DNA of 64,000 nucleotides from Klebsormidium nitens. Lineage: Eukaryota > Streptophyta > Klebsormidiophyceae > Klebsormidiales > Klebsormidiaceae. This document shows positions 26,701-37,800 of the stretch, one piece after another. Made by a program: the position numbers and the translations under genes. Location: the NCBI GenBank assembly GCA_000708835.1, contig DF237327.1, forward strand, positions 1 through 64,000. Reading direction: 5' to 3'. The notes beneath the pieces are model-generated. The model worked only from the letters and a program-made list of their open reading frames with translations. It ran no database searches and was not told the origin of the DNA. Every line of letters starts with the position of its first letter. Positions within the stretch are counted from its first letter, which is position 1.

Positions 26701-29700
26701 ACCATTTCGTGAGACGGCTCTGCGAGACTCAGTGGTCGGTTCCTGATGGGCTATGTGGTTGAAGATTCGCTCGAAGTTCGGCATCTTTTGCAGGAGGAAT
26801 GCAGCAGAATCTTGAGTAGTATATAGAAACGTAAAACGCTAGAGGCTGTCAGGTATGGAAGCGCACGCCTCACAGCAGACCCGCATCTCCAGACGACACT
26901 GGCACGTCAGTAATCCCTCCGTTTCACGCTGTCAAATCAGGAACTGTCAAATCGTTCCGATCCTAGCAGGCCAGTAAACCCCCCCGTTTTGACGTCACTT
27001 TGTTCCGCAGGCGGAATACCCGAGCCACGTGCCCTTGTTTGTGGAGCTGCTCCACAAGGTGGACGGAACCAAGGAGAAGCGGCGCGCAGTTCTGCCTGAG
27101 GTGCGGACGCTTTTCCTGCTAGTGATTGGATCGTTTGCCAAACTCTCAGATATTAGTTCTCTGATCTGTGATGACGGAAATCAATTATCGACTCTCTGAG
27201 TCTGTGATGAGATGCTGGAAGTCGTAGCATCGGTAAGTTAAAGCGAAGCCTTCGACAAGTCGTCGAACGAAGCGGTTTTGAACCTAGCGGTTTGGAGGCG
27301 CTCCGCAGTTCGGTCGTCTCCAAACTTCTTGGTTGAACGTCAATTCTTCTTCGCCAGAGGCCCTCTGAACAGTTGCGTTACCAGCATCGATCCGGGAGCC
27401 GCGTGTCCAAATAATGATAAAAGTCTCTTGTTTACTTATCGGTTTACTCAATCACGACCTTCTCGTCACCGCAGGTTGTTGCGGCGGCTGACAAGGTGAT
27501 CAGCCTCATTGACACCAAGGTGCTGGCGGACTGGTTCGCGCAGAAGAGCGAGCCCGAGGGAGAAGACGCTGCCAAGGTGAGGGCCGCGCAACCACAGCGG
27601 ATAGAGAAGCGGCGTTCTCATCGCCTACGACTTTGTAATCAGGGGCTAGTTTTTTGGCACTGCTTTCAAATGGTGTCAGCCTCTAGGCTGCGATCCGCCA
27701 AAAGGGATGGTTATCCATTTTCTGCTCTGTTTGACCCGATTGTGCTGTAGTAGGTCCCAACTGAAAACAAGGCCGCTTAAATGGGGAACGTTCGGACAGT
27801 ATCGTAAGTAGTTGGCCCATGGCTGGCTGAGTTTTGTGCCGCCCTTCACTAGATAATAGACTGGATGCTGCCGTAATATTGCCTGGATTTTGTAACCGGA
27901 GTTGGAAAAACCTATCGCTTGACGAATCCGAAACGAACGCGCATGAATCCGCATTTCGCTTCTCAGCTCAACTTTGGCGACCAGCACTATATCAATACCG
28001 ATTTTGCTCCACTGCAGTTGAAGAAAGAGCACGAGAGTAATCGCGACATCTTGGTGGACGCTTTAACTAGAAAGGGGCTCGCGCTGGCGGAGCTGGAGGA
28101 ACCCGAGAAGGACGAGGTGAGCCCCGCCGCTTACGACTTCTTGAGGAAGCAAAGTCGGCCGAGGCAGACTGCGGGTTCAATGTATAAGGAGTCCGAACCG
28201 TTTTGTAGCTCTTAGCGTATCATTGCTGGCGCAAGAACCATAAGATTGATGAACCCTCTTCTTCTTTGCAGAGAAAGTGGATGTTTGGGCTTTCGTTCTT
28301 CAGTATAGTTCCCTTACTAGAAGATTTGGAGTGGCCTGCCAACAAAAGAGGACGGTTTGTTCATAAAATTTTTGATCATTGTCTCCCTATGTATCTCTTT
28401 CGATGTCGTCAAATGGATGTAGAAATATACAGGGCAACATGGTTTGAACTTTCACACCACCTTGAACCGTAAGCGAAGCTTTTCAGGTTCGCTCAGGTCC
28501 GCTCCCCATGTCCTTCGTTCAGGGGTTGGAACATTTCTGCGCAAGCTGACTCTTCGGTGACGTCAGGAAGTTTGTAAACTCTTCGCCTGACAGCTTCTCG
28601 ATTCCTGAGCAGCAAAAACTTGGCTTTTTCTCCAGGCTGCCTCCAAGAAGAAGAAAGCCAAGCCGTCCGAGCAATCGGTGCACGGACCTACCAAATTTGA
28701 GGACAAGACGCCCGAAGCGTCCGAATCAATACCTGCGCTGTCCAATACGCAAACGGACACGACAGCTGCGTCCGCTGAAGTCGAGGGGCTCTCGAAGACG
28801 TCGAAAAAGCCGGCCAAGGAGGCCGAGGCGAAAATGGAAGTGGGGAGCGGAACCGGAACGCAAGCGGAAGCCGATGCGTTCGAGGAGAACTTCCGCGAGC
28901 TGCGGAAATGGGTGGACACGAGTTTGGCCAAGCACGGCATGCTGGTGTACAAGCGCGAGAAGCGCGCGGGGCGGCTGGGCCACGCACTCAAGGTGGGCTT
29001 TCTACGATATTTTGAAATATTTGCAGCCACAATTTTGCAGCTACAGTTTCTTGTAGCTAGAGTTGTACAGTATCAGAGCCCCAGTTGTGCCAACTTTCGA
29101 ATAAAAATCTGCTTACGTTTAGGAGTTCTGCCAGCTGTCAGAGGTTTCCGAACCAAAAACGTGCGGGGGGCCTGCAACAAGCGCTCCAGATGGGCGCTCT
29201 GAAGCCCTGGGATGACGTGTTACGCTTGGGCTTTGCGTTGGAGTCGCTTAGGGTTTTGCTTAGGGCTTGCTTTGGGTTTGCTTCTGAATTTCGCTTGATT
29301 TGCTTGGGTTTGCTTTTGGGTTTCGCTCAGGGTTGCTTGGCGATTCGCTCAAAAAGCCTAGGGTTTCGGAGGTCTGCTAGTCGGTGTACTTACTGCACAG
29401 TCTCAATTGGAGCCAGTTACGCCTTCTCTTTCAACTATCACTGCACGACCATCCTATCCTAGAGCTTTAGGACTTGAACCCCTAATGTTGCTTAGAAGTG
29501 GCAACGTGTCCTTTCGTTATGGAATGTTGGCACTTAGCAAGGAGGCTCGATATCTTTTAGAGGGGTATCGAGCTCGACGGGTTATCCCACGCTTTTCCAG
29601 ACTCCTGCAGTCTGCTTGACTCGTCAAATAGGCAACCTGTTTGCTTCTTCCCATGGAAAAGCTTGCTATTCGCGCATCACGCGCGTTTCTGAACGACGAG

Positions 29701-30009
29701 AACCACGTTTAGATTGCGCCAGTTCATGTTTGCTGACATGCAAGGGCGTTGTCAAAGCAACCACCCAAATTTCTCACCGAAGTGCATGACGGTCTAAAAG
29801 ACGCCAGCGATCCTCTTTGTCTCATAGTTACTTGACTTCCACGAATGCAGGCCCTGAACAAGGCGATTGATGACGACAGCAAGGCCACCGAGCGGTCAGC
29901 CTACGAGGCCCGGGCGGAGCTGTACGACCTTCTGGGATGGCCGCAATGGGCGAACTACGAGAGAAGCTGGCTCAGGATACGGTTTCCGGGCAGTTACCCG
30001 CTGTTCTAA
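11740..30009 (+). CDS. TPP2: Tripeptidyl peptidase II
   Basis: A giant cytosolic subtilisin-family protease that trims tripeptides from peptides released by the proteasome. The 33 exons sum to 4,401 nt (1,466 aa) with every phase agreeing: 11740-12217, 12525-12603, 12981-13054, 13399-13508, 14129-14209, 14558-14644, 14990-15138, 15556-15665, 15840-15880, 16400-16548, 16970-17215, 17745-17919, 18272-18393, 18842-18980, 19756-19910, 20400-20581, 21016-21128, 21736-21912, 22311-22439, 22879-22979, 23278-23395, 23756-23835, 24020-24092, 24437-24522, 24801-24852, 25212-25340, 25641-25706, 26342-26434, 27011-27100, 27475-27576, 28018-28116, 28636-28992, 29851-30009. Catalytic residues are visible: Asp160 (DSGVDPG), His389 (SSPHGTHVAG), the oxyanion Asn in [12 protein letters not shown], and Ser575 (NGTSMSSP). 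The long insert between Asp and His is typical of TPP II. The C-terminus [11 protein letters not shown] fits the family end. About 130 residues precede the conserved part and may be an organelle-type presequence; this is inference. Confidence 0.95.
15890..16000 (+). repeat. 55-bp tandem duplication in TPP2 intron 9
   Basis: Two diverged copies are offset by 55 bp: TGTTCAGACATTCACCGCTT at 15898 and TGTTCAGACCTTCGCCGCTT at 15953, each followed by GAATCTCCTAC. The first copy starts about ten bases after the exon 9 donor. Confidence 0.75.
19262..19750 (+). repeat. Three decayed tandem copies of the start of TPP2 exon 15
   Basis: Three copies of the exon 15 beginning precede the apparent working exon at 19756. 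They start at 19262, 19436 and 19603 (spacing 174, 167 and 153 bp to the next). Each follows an AG and opens with a TTCC word, and the first two translate as [14 protein letters not shown] and [15 protein letters not shown] against [15 protein letters not shown] in the real exon. Copy 3 reads [20 protein letters not shown]. The second half of the exon, with [12 protein letters not shown] and the splice donor, is present only in copy 4. Copies 1 and 2 share one open frame from 19262 to TAG at 19541. Intronic flanks are duplicated as well. Confidence 0.88.
25453..25469 (+). repeat. 17-nt copy of the TPP2 exon 26 end inside intron 26
   Basis: TGCCGCCAGCTGTCAAG at 25324-25340 is the last 17 nt of exon 26 and recurs exactly at 25453-25469. 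In the copy the next bases are ATGG instead of a GT donor. It may be a further remnant of junction duplication, but the match is short. Confidence 0.5.
29205..29365 (+). repeat. Degenerate GGGTTTGCTT / telomere-like tract in TPP2 intron 32
   Basis: An irregular array of AGGGTTTTGCTTAGGG-type words: TTAGGG, TTTGGG and GGGTTTGCTT recur with short interruptions. A related G/T-rich patch follows the exon 28 donor at 26435-26510. The words resemble plant-type telomeric sequence but are too irregular to be a true telomere insertion with confidence. Confidence 0.5.
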
Positions 30010-31071
30010 AAACGGAACGCCTCAATGAGCCTCTGCGGGGGGTACGGGCCGCCTGAAAAGTGGAGACGAGCTCTCCAGTCTCTTTCGTCTTTTATTGTGC
30101 AAGCAACTATGTTGATAAAAGTATCGGCGCTTGTTCAAGCTCCAGCGATCATGTCTGGGATCCCGACCAGTCGTCATGTCAAAATCAGTACACCCCTGAA
30201 TGATTTCCTTTTTGCAGACCCACAACCATGCCATGTACACGACTGCCAAGTTGGCATTAACGATCGCCGACCACGATGCGATTGGGACTCGCGATGGAAT
30301 AGATGTGTCCATGATGCCAGGTTGAAGCTGCGCAGTTGATAAATTAAGGCTGACGATTTCAACCGAACCAATTGGTGAGGCGGGTACGCCTAGCACGAGT
30401 CAGGCAAATCTTGCGAATGCACAGCTCTGACTGAAGTGATCATGTACTGATTCAGGCGGCCGGATCGAGTCGTGACTGAATTTCCGATGGCGCACATGTG
30501 GCACTAGCCGGAGCAGATCGTACGATCTTATTGCGAAACTTATTGTCATATCATTGAAACTCGAACTTCCAGAGATTTCTTGGCCCCAAGATACTATAAT
30601 TAAACCACGTCACAATTAGGACTTAGCAACGGAGTTCGCTGCATGGACGTCCATGCAGGCGTGAATGGTATAAATGTTGACTCATTGTCTCTCGCTCTCG
30701 CAAATGACACGCCAGGCTTTCCAATTACTTCTTTCTTTGTTTGGACAAGGCATTAATTGATCACCAGATTGAACGTTTCGCAGTACGCCTCGTCCGGCGT
30801 TCATTTGGGCGCGGCGGCATGATTGGGAAATGATTGAAACGTACTAAGATATATGCTAGCAGCACTTATAGCAGAGCTTCAAGCTGTTGTGTTATTGAAA
30901 AAGGTCGGATCGGATCATGCTAAAGGGTTCTGACTGAAGCTAGACCGTGCATGACTCACGGTATCATCCGATGGTCAAGCAGATTTATGTTTGGATCATG
31001 ATTCCAATTGCAACTTACTAGATCCGCATGCAAGAGCTTTAGTATGCTCAGGCAAACTTGCCCCAGCTAGC
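30010..31071. other. Intergenic region after TPP2, no gene seen
   Basis: This contains the TPP2 3' flank and an AT-richer stretch with many GATC and CATG words. No exon, tRNA or terminal-repeat structure could be supported before the MITE at 31074. Confidence 0.45.
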
Positions 31072-31073
31072 TA

Positions 31074-31364
31074 CCGTAGTCCAACGTGATGATTCCGAAC
31101 GATTTTATTTCGAATTATTTTCCAACAATCCGACCAGGAAAGCGGAATTATTTATGCAGATTCCGACAACAATCCGAATGCCCTATGTTCCCCGTAAGAA
31201 GGGGATTTTTAAGGGCCATTTTGGCCGTTTTGGGGCTTCCGAGGACCATTCTAGAATTATTTAACCTTTCCGAATTTTCACTTTCCGAACGAGAATTCCG
31301 AATATCTGACTTTCCGAATGCAGATAATTATTTATTTATTCGGAATCATTACCTTGGACTACGG
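31074..31364. mobile_element. MITE with 26-bp terminal inverted repeats flanked by TA (Tc1/mariner-like)
   Basis: The left end CCGTAGTCCAACGTGATGAT continues into TCCGAA; the right end is its inverse apart from two mismatches. The 291-bp element is flanked on both sides by TA (31072-31073 and 31365-31366), the target duplication of Tc1/mariner elements. It encodes nothing convincing. The interior is filled with variants of TTCCGAAT in both directions (for example near 31278, 31294, 31307 and 31341), so the inside is itself a loose inverted repeat. It presumably depends on a transposase encoded elsewhere. Confidence 0.8.
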
Positions 31365-31730
31365 TACGTATCGAACGGGACGACGGTATACTCGTATGTA
31401 AAGTAAGTATTAAGAGACAGTCACTCAGTTTCTGAATTAGTCCACTATTCAACAAACTCATGTCGGACAATCGTCCTTGACTTTCTCATGCCTAACTTAT
31501 AGCTGTTAACCTCAGTGCGCAGCCTCTACTAATCTTCACTTAATTAATATTTGTTACAAGTTCTAACTTTACGTTTTAAGGCTTGCATGCAATCACTGAT
31601 TTCAGGATTCTTACACCCGTTATACCTGACTGTTCACTAGGTTCTCGACAGCATTTCTGTCCGATCAGATGTTTGTGTTCTCGTGTGCACACGAGCTTAA
31701 AAGATTAAAAATCTAGATAGCGCTTGCAAT

Positions 31731-33167
31731 TTAGGCTAGCTTTACATTTGATACTGAGCAGCTCTTGCTGAGAAGCTGCCGTGTGCTGGGGTCGATGCTC
31801 AAAGTGCACTTCAGGGTACCCTGCAGCAGTTGGACAAGGAGATGTGTCAGCCACAACTTTGACACTTCAATGATTGCGCTCGAAACCAGTACTTTGTTAG
31901 AGCTTAGACTCTTGCTTTATATGCACAGCGGCTCTTATGGTCCTGTATGCAACAGAGCTATGACACTACAACACTCATCTGGACTTGTATCTGTACATAA
32001 AACGTGAGGTTGCTCACTTGGCATAGTGCTTATTCCCAGTGACCAACACCAGCAGGTAATGGAGAGCGAATGTGAAAAGTCCACTGCATTGACAGGAGTT
32101 TTACGAGAGGCCCATCTTTTGTGGGGTCCTACAGGACCCCGTACGATGTAACTGGGCCAGTGCCTTATGCTCTTGTGCGTATGAGATCTTTCAACTAGAG
32201 ACCAATCCGGAGATAGAGACCAATCAACCTTGAAGGGGCGTCACTCACCTGGAAAGGGGGTGAGGTGATGCCCCAGATCTTCACGTTCCCCTTGATAACA
32301 CTGTTGGTTGCTAGCGGCACTGAACCGTTGTTGTACGCTGCAAATAAAGTTGATGGAAAGGTAAACATCCAGCCAAAACCTACATTCATTTGTTGCTTCC
32401 ATATTGTCACCTCAAAAGCACTACAGAAGCTGGGATGCAAGCACCTCAATCATGCTTGTGGCCAATTGATGGGGAGCTGCGGTGCTGGCTTCTGGATCTG
32501 GGAGTGGGGAAATCACGCAGAACAGCCATGCTAGCTTAGATGGAGCTAGCTAGGTGACAAACAACGAGTCACCTTCTGGTGCAATAACAAGAATCTGGAA
32601 GGTGCAACAAGACCAAGAGCCAGGAGTTTTACCTGCCAAGAAGTTGCTGGACTCGCTCAGTAGATCCACGTTGGCTATGGAGGCGCTTATGGTCACATTC
32701 TTCTCTGAGTTCTTGCCTTGTGTAAATGCGGGGATGAACGCTTGGCCGATCTGTCTTGTTTGGAAGAAGAGGTCTACTGTGCTATTCTTCACGTTGATCT
32801 CTAGCCGATTGGGGTTCTTAGTGAGCAGATTGAGAGCTAAGCTTGAGGTCAGGAAGAGCGTGGCATTCCCGTCTGTGCTACTGTTTCCTTGCGCTACTGA
32901 GAAATCTTGCACTGAGGCGCTGGTTATGCTGTACGATGGGGACTTTGGCTTCAACACAAGGTAGCCGACAAGTGCTAAGATGCCGAGAGCTAGGATGATG
33001 AGAAAGAGAAGGATGCAGAGAGAACAACACAAGCCTCTACAGGAGCACCACCCCCTCTTCTCCCTCTTGTATTGGCGCACAGCAGGATTTGGAAGGCCGT
33101 CGTCATGGAACTTGCTGTTAGGCCCATAGGTCCCTTGGTTCCCATTGGAAACATAGGCGCCATTCAT
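31731..33167 (-). CDS. NHL (NDR1/HIN1-like) LEA_2 membrane protein
   Basis: Three exons: 33167-32633, 32337-32249 and 31820-31731, joined in phase and ending at TAA, for 237 aa. A polar N-terminus of about 40 residues with a basic, Cys-rich patch (KREKRGWCSCRG) precedes one membrane helix at about 46-71 (CILLFLIILALGILALVGYL). An LEA_2-type beta-sandwich follows, with the typical NPNRLEINVKNSTVDLFF, several N-glycosylation sites, VPLATNSVIKGNVKIWG, and the closing GTLKCTLSIDPSTRQLL. NHL proteins are plant membrane proteins, often linked to stress and pathogen responses. The ATG at 33167 was chosen because an acceptor (TTGTGCAG) lies just upstream at about 33191, implying a spliced 5' UTR; an upstream in-frame ATG at 33197 would bypass it. 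Confidence 0.82.
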
Positions 33168-34832
33168 GATGGCTTCGGGGCTGGAGTCACTGCACAAAAC
33201 CCGCCTCGTAAGCAGAAAAGCAGCTAGACCTGTGGCAGAGGGAAAGGAACGTTGCGCTTTGGCAGATTGAACTGTATTCTAGATGCTCAGGTTCACGGGG
33301 AATGAACCTCAACTTTGAAAGAAGAGCTTTTTAAAGGCAGACTCCAAAATCTGGTGCTGAAGCCACCTCTGTTCAAGCCGTTTGCCTTGCTCGCCTCGAC
33401 TTTTACGTCTCAAAGCTTGGGCTTTCCCTCAACTTTCCCTAAGCTGTAGGAGACCGCTCTTGATCTGGAGTCCTCCCCCAGATTTGCTGAAGTACTAGCT
33501 CAAAGAACCTGGGAGCCTTGGTAATATCACCTGGGAGGAGGTCTGCCCCAGACATATGCAGGTGTTCCTGCACACTCCCTTCAGATTCGCACAGGGCGCA
33601 TCTTGCAGTAAAGTGCACAGCAGTTTCCTGTTGAAGCAGGAGACATTTTTTGGGAGAAGGGGAGCAGCCGTGCAGAATTCAAGCAGCCGCCACTTGTCAC
33701 TCGGGATCCCCCAGAAATTCTTTGGTCAAACCTGGGTACTTTTGCGCTTGTGCTCGGGGGAAAACCACCGGGTTAATTCTTGGCGGTGGTACCGGTAAAA
33801 CGCAAGCAAGTGACCAGGAAAAGCTCCACCAGCATCGCGTTGACCGTGGAACCAGACGTACGGGTTTTTCGCGGGGCCTGGGCAGTGCCAGTGGGGCCTA
33901 GAGGCTAGAACTTAGGTAGTGTTGTCATAAGCTTAGGTTGTGTTGTCATACCGGTAGGTACTTATTATTCATCAAGGCCCTGACTCAGACTCAAGAGTCA
34001 GAGTCCAGTCTGGACTCTAGAGTACCGTACCTAGACTTGACTTAGCTAAGTGACGGACCAGGACGGTACTGTTCTGTGGCTGTGCTCTAGCTATTCAGGT
34101 TCAGGTTCAGGTTTTCCAATAATGCAAGCATCATCGTGCGGTTGATTCTACCTGGTAGCTTAGCAGGGCTGCTGCAAGCGCCGTGCTTGGGCGAGCCAAC
34201 AGAGAAGGGTGGAAGAATACAGTTCCTGTATGCGCACGTGCCTCAGACTCCTCCCAGCTGGTGGGACAGGCAAGGTGAGTTGCAGCATAAGGACCTCACT
34301 TGCCGCTCTTACAGTATGTTGTGCCCCTGGCGTTTGCTAATAATGGACCGGAATGTCACATCTTTAAGCAGCTGCTTGCTGATGAAGAACTTGTGACCAT
34401 TTCACACCTTTGCAGGCCAATAGCTCCAAGCTTCTAGTATGCACTTGTCTTTGCGATTCCAGATGGCGCCTCCCTATGGTACAGCAGCAAGGGAGCTCTC
34501 ATGATCCTGCATAAATCCCATTCTGTAGAGTTATACCTGCACAGCATACAAGAAGCACCTCTGATCATGCCTTGCACTTCGACGCTTCTGCAAAGCATCC
34601 TCTGCCAGTCCTGACTGTGAATCTTTGGACTTGCAGGATCCAAGACTCCGCTGATTGGGGGTCACCGCATTGATAGGATATTGCGGGCAGCAATGCTGAT
34701 GGCCTTTCGTCATTCAGCAGGTCTGCCCTAGCTCTCAACCTCAGACATTGGATTCCGCTGATTAAGCGATGCTAGGGCCTCCGTAGGGCCTGTTTCTCTG
34801 GCCATTCCAATCCCTCAATCGCGTCCCCAGTC
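33168..34832. promoter_or_regulatory. Divergent intergenic region between NHL gene and NB-ARC gene
   Basis: This holds the 5' flanks of both genes. It contains two adjacent hairpins at 33980-34018, a tandem pair of CTTAGGT(A/T)GTGTTGTCAT at about 33911 and 33930, and a triple GGTTCA run near 34097-34112. The short open frames (for example 34136-34396) show no family signature and were not called. Confidence 0.4.
33980..34018. repeat. Two adjacent GAGTC hairpins
   Basis: CTGACTC pairs with GAGTCAG across an eight-base loop (33980-34001), and AGAGTCCA pairs with TGGACTCT across GTC (34000-34018). They share bases, so the two folds are mutually exclusive or stacked. They lie upstream of the NB-ARC gene. 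Confidence 0.55.
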
Positions 34833-37800
34833 ATGGCAACCAGGCAGGGGGAGGCGTCCGTCAGCAATGAAGACGGAACTGCTGTGTCCGAAACCCCCTT
34901 GGACGCATTGGGGAAGGCAGAAGCTGCAGCCGACGCAGCCGCATTTGTTGCAGGCAAGCTGGAGGATCTCCGGAAGGCAGTGGAAAACAACAAGGACTCC
35001 TTTGACAAGGCATTTGCCAGTGCGTTGACGGGGGTGCTGAATGGCCTGACCGCGGTGCCCTATGTTGGGATTGTAGCGCAGATGGCCAAGTCGGTGCTGG
35101 AGCACGTTCACAACCACTCGGCCGTGCCTAGGAAATTGGCAAAAATGCTTAGGTGGTTCCAGGAGCAGGATTTGGACAGGGTCCTTGGGAGCGTGCCGCA
35201 AGGAGCGGCCTCGCTGCTAGAGTTGAAGAAGACCATGGTGGAGGCAGATCTAATCGCACAGACGATCAAAGGGAAGGGCTGGGGCAACCGCTTCTTCCTT
35301 GCGGCGCCCTATGAGGCGGAGCTGAAGGGAAAGCTGGGCAGTTTGAAGGAGGTGAGGGCCAACTTTCCGCTGGAAGCGACCTGTGACAATGTTGAAATGT
35401 TAATTTCGGTACTAGCGCTTTTGCAGTCAAGCAGACCGGAAGCAACCGCAGCCAAGCACAATGTGCCGGAGGTGGGCCCTTTTTTTGTGGGGCGGGAGGA
35501 GGTCCTTAAGGAGATGTCCGACGCGCTGTGGGGGGGTGCAGAGACCAGCGCAGGCTCCCGTATAATTGTGTGCCTCTGGGGGATCGAGGGCATTGGGAAG
35601 ACAGAGCTGGCGTGCAAGTACTCCCACGAAAATCTGAGCCGGTACGGGAAGGTGCTGTGGGTCGACGTCCAACGCAAAGGGGCGCAGGGGGGCTACGCGG
35701 CTTCAGGGGGGGATGTCTTGGGGTTGACCCAAGGTCCCGGCGAGCAACTAGAGGACTACGTGAAGCGGGTCAGGCTGACGCTGGAGAATCAAACGGAGCC
35801 TTTCCTTCTGGTTTTTGACGGGGCTGGTGGGGAAACCCTGTCGGAGCTGCAGGCGTTGTTGCCAGGAGAGCGCCAGGCGTGCCACGTGCTCGTCACGACT
35901 GCGGACGATCTGGCTCTGCGGCAACATGGGGCGGTGCCAGTGGCTGTAGAAAGTCTTGGTAGGGACGAGGCGCAGGCGCTGCTGAAACGGGAGCTGATTA
36001 TGGAGAGCGCATCGCGGAGTGGGGAAATCCTCGATGAAGTGGCAAAGCGGCTGGGGTATCTTACGATTGCTTTGACAGGAGCGGCTTCTTTGCTGGAACG
36101 GCGCTTGTTCGAGCGCAATCCGTTCGAAAAGTTTCTAGCAGAGGTGGGCGAGCTTGGAGGTGTGGGGCCGGCGAACAGAGTGTTGGGGCTCAATCTTCGC
36201 TTCCTGGAAAGAGGAATTCCCCTCGGGCCCAACATTGTGGTGCTCCAGTTTGCCTTTTACATTGCCATGGTATCCGGGTGGTTTGGGGAAGGGCCTGTTC
36301 GCATCGAGCCTTTGCTGGAAGCAGCAAAAAGGTAAAGTGTCAAGACAGCGCCTTGCAAGTCTGCTTCGGATCAGATGAAGTGTGAATGAAAATGCATAGG
36401 CATCTGCATGTCGAATAGTTGCCGACATCGTTTGCCTTGCAAGCAGGGTACTTGACGGGGAAAGCTTTTTCAGTTGAGATACCAACTCGAGAACCACAGT
36501 GACAGTTGCCTTGTTAACATGGATGGGAGCCCAGAAGATGCGTTTTCAAACCTGTTTTGCTTGACAAGTACAGGGTGATTAGAGATCTAGATATGCAGAT
36601 TTCCTGTCCCCATAGCCTGAGGTGGGACAACTGAGTTCAAAAAAGATTCTTTCCTTCTCCCAAGAGCACCTGCTCACAACAATCATGATATGTCACTTCC
36701 CGCTTGTGATGTTTCAAAGACGGCCTTTTATATTGTAGTGCTGTGACAGTAATAAGCCAGCCATAGTCGGAGCCTCGGACTCTGATTTTCCTACTTACAC
36801 AAAGAGACAAATAGCAATGCGTTTTGCAGGCTGGTTGCGGCAGTCCGCGCAGAGACGGAAGCGAGTGACGACGAAGCAAACATTGAGTTGGACATGATCT
36901 ACCATTCTCTGCCCACTCAACGAACAGCAGAGGCTGAAGAAGGTGCTGAACAAAGTAGGTCGCACCTCGTTTACACCATGGTCAATCATTTGCTAAGAGA
37001 GTGACCACACAAACCACTAGCCGAACACAAAGCGGCTTTGCAACTGGGCAACTTCGATCAGTTTTGGGTCTCGGATTACAATCTTCACCTCTTTACATCC
37101 AACGAATGCGACTCTTGGTGACAATCTGTACTGTGCGCATTCAATGCAGACTTTATTCCAAAATCTGTCACGGAACTTGGTTTGGAAGTGCAGACCGTCC
37201 ATTTGCATCGTTTTAATGATCTAGAGGTCAGAGACTTCTTCGTTTCCCGGTTTTGCCGAAGCCCCCTCCACCCACCTGGCTGCGCTGAACTCTCTCTCTG
37301 AAAAATTACGCACGAACACAGGAGAATGTCAGTCCCAGATTCTCTGCAAACTTTCTTGGGAAGACCATTAGAACAGGACGTAAACAAAGTTCGCCTTGAA
37401 GAGTCCAAAATTGCTTTTCCGTGTTTTGGTGAGAGTCTTAGTGCGAGCCTAGGAATCTAGATTGGCTACTGCTTGCTACTAGATTCACCTGAATACAGTT
37501 GGGGTCTGGCTTTGAAAGAAGCTCCACGAAGTATGTTCGAAGTATTGATGCGCCCCGGCCAATCTCATGGCCAATCAGTTTGGTAAAGAGCTGACACAAG
37601 ATCATGGGTTTCTTTGCAGAAAAGGTTACCAGCTTGACCTTCCACGTGCTCTTTCTTGAGTACGTGAGGCGCCAGGACGGGGTGGACGCGGCCAGAGCGG
37701 CAACTCTGGCTACGGTTGCGGGCATGGAATGCGCCGCGGGAACATTGCAGCAGTTCCGGGGGGTTTGGAACGTGGTGGTCAAGCTTCTGGGCGCCCTCGA

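Noticed and set aside
29440-29600. Possible tRNA on the - strand (a GGTTCAAGTCC-like T-loop near 29475)
   Set aside because: The T-arm, anticodon arm and acceptor stem do not pair convincingly around it.
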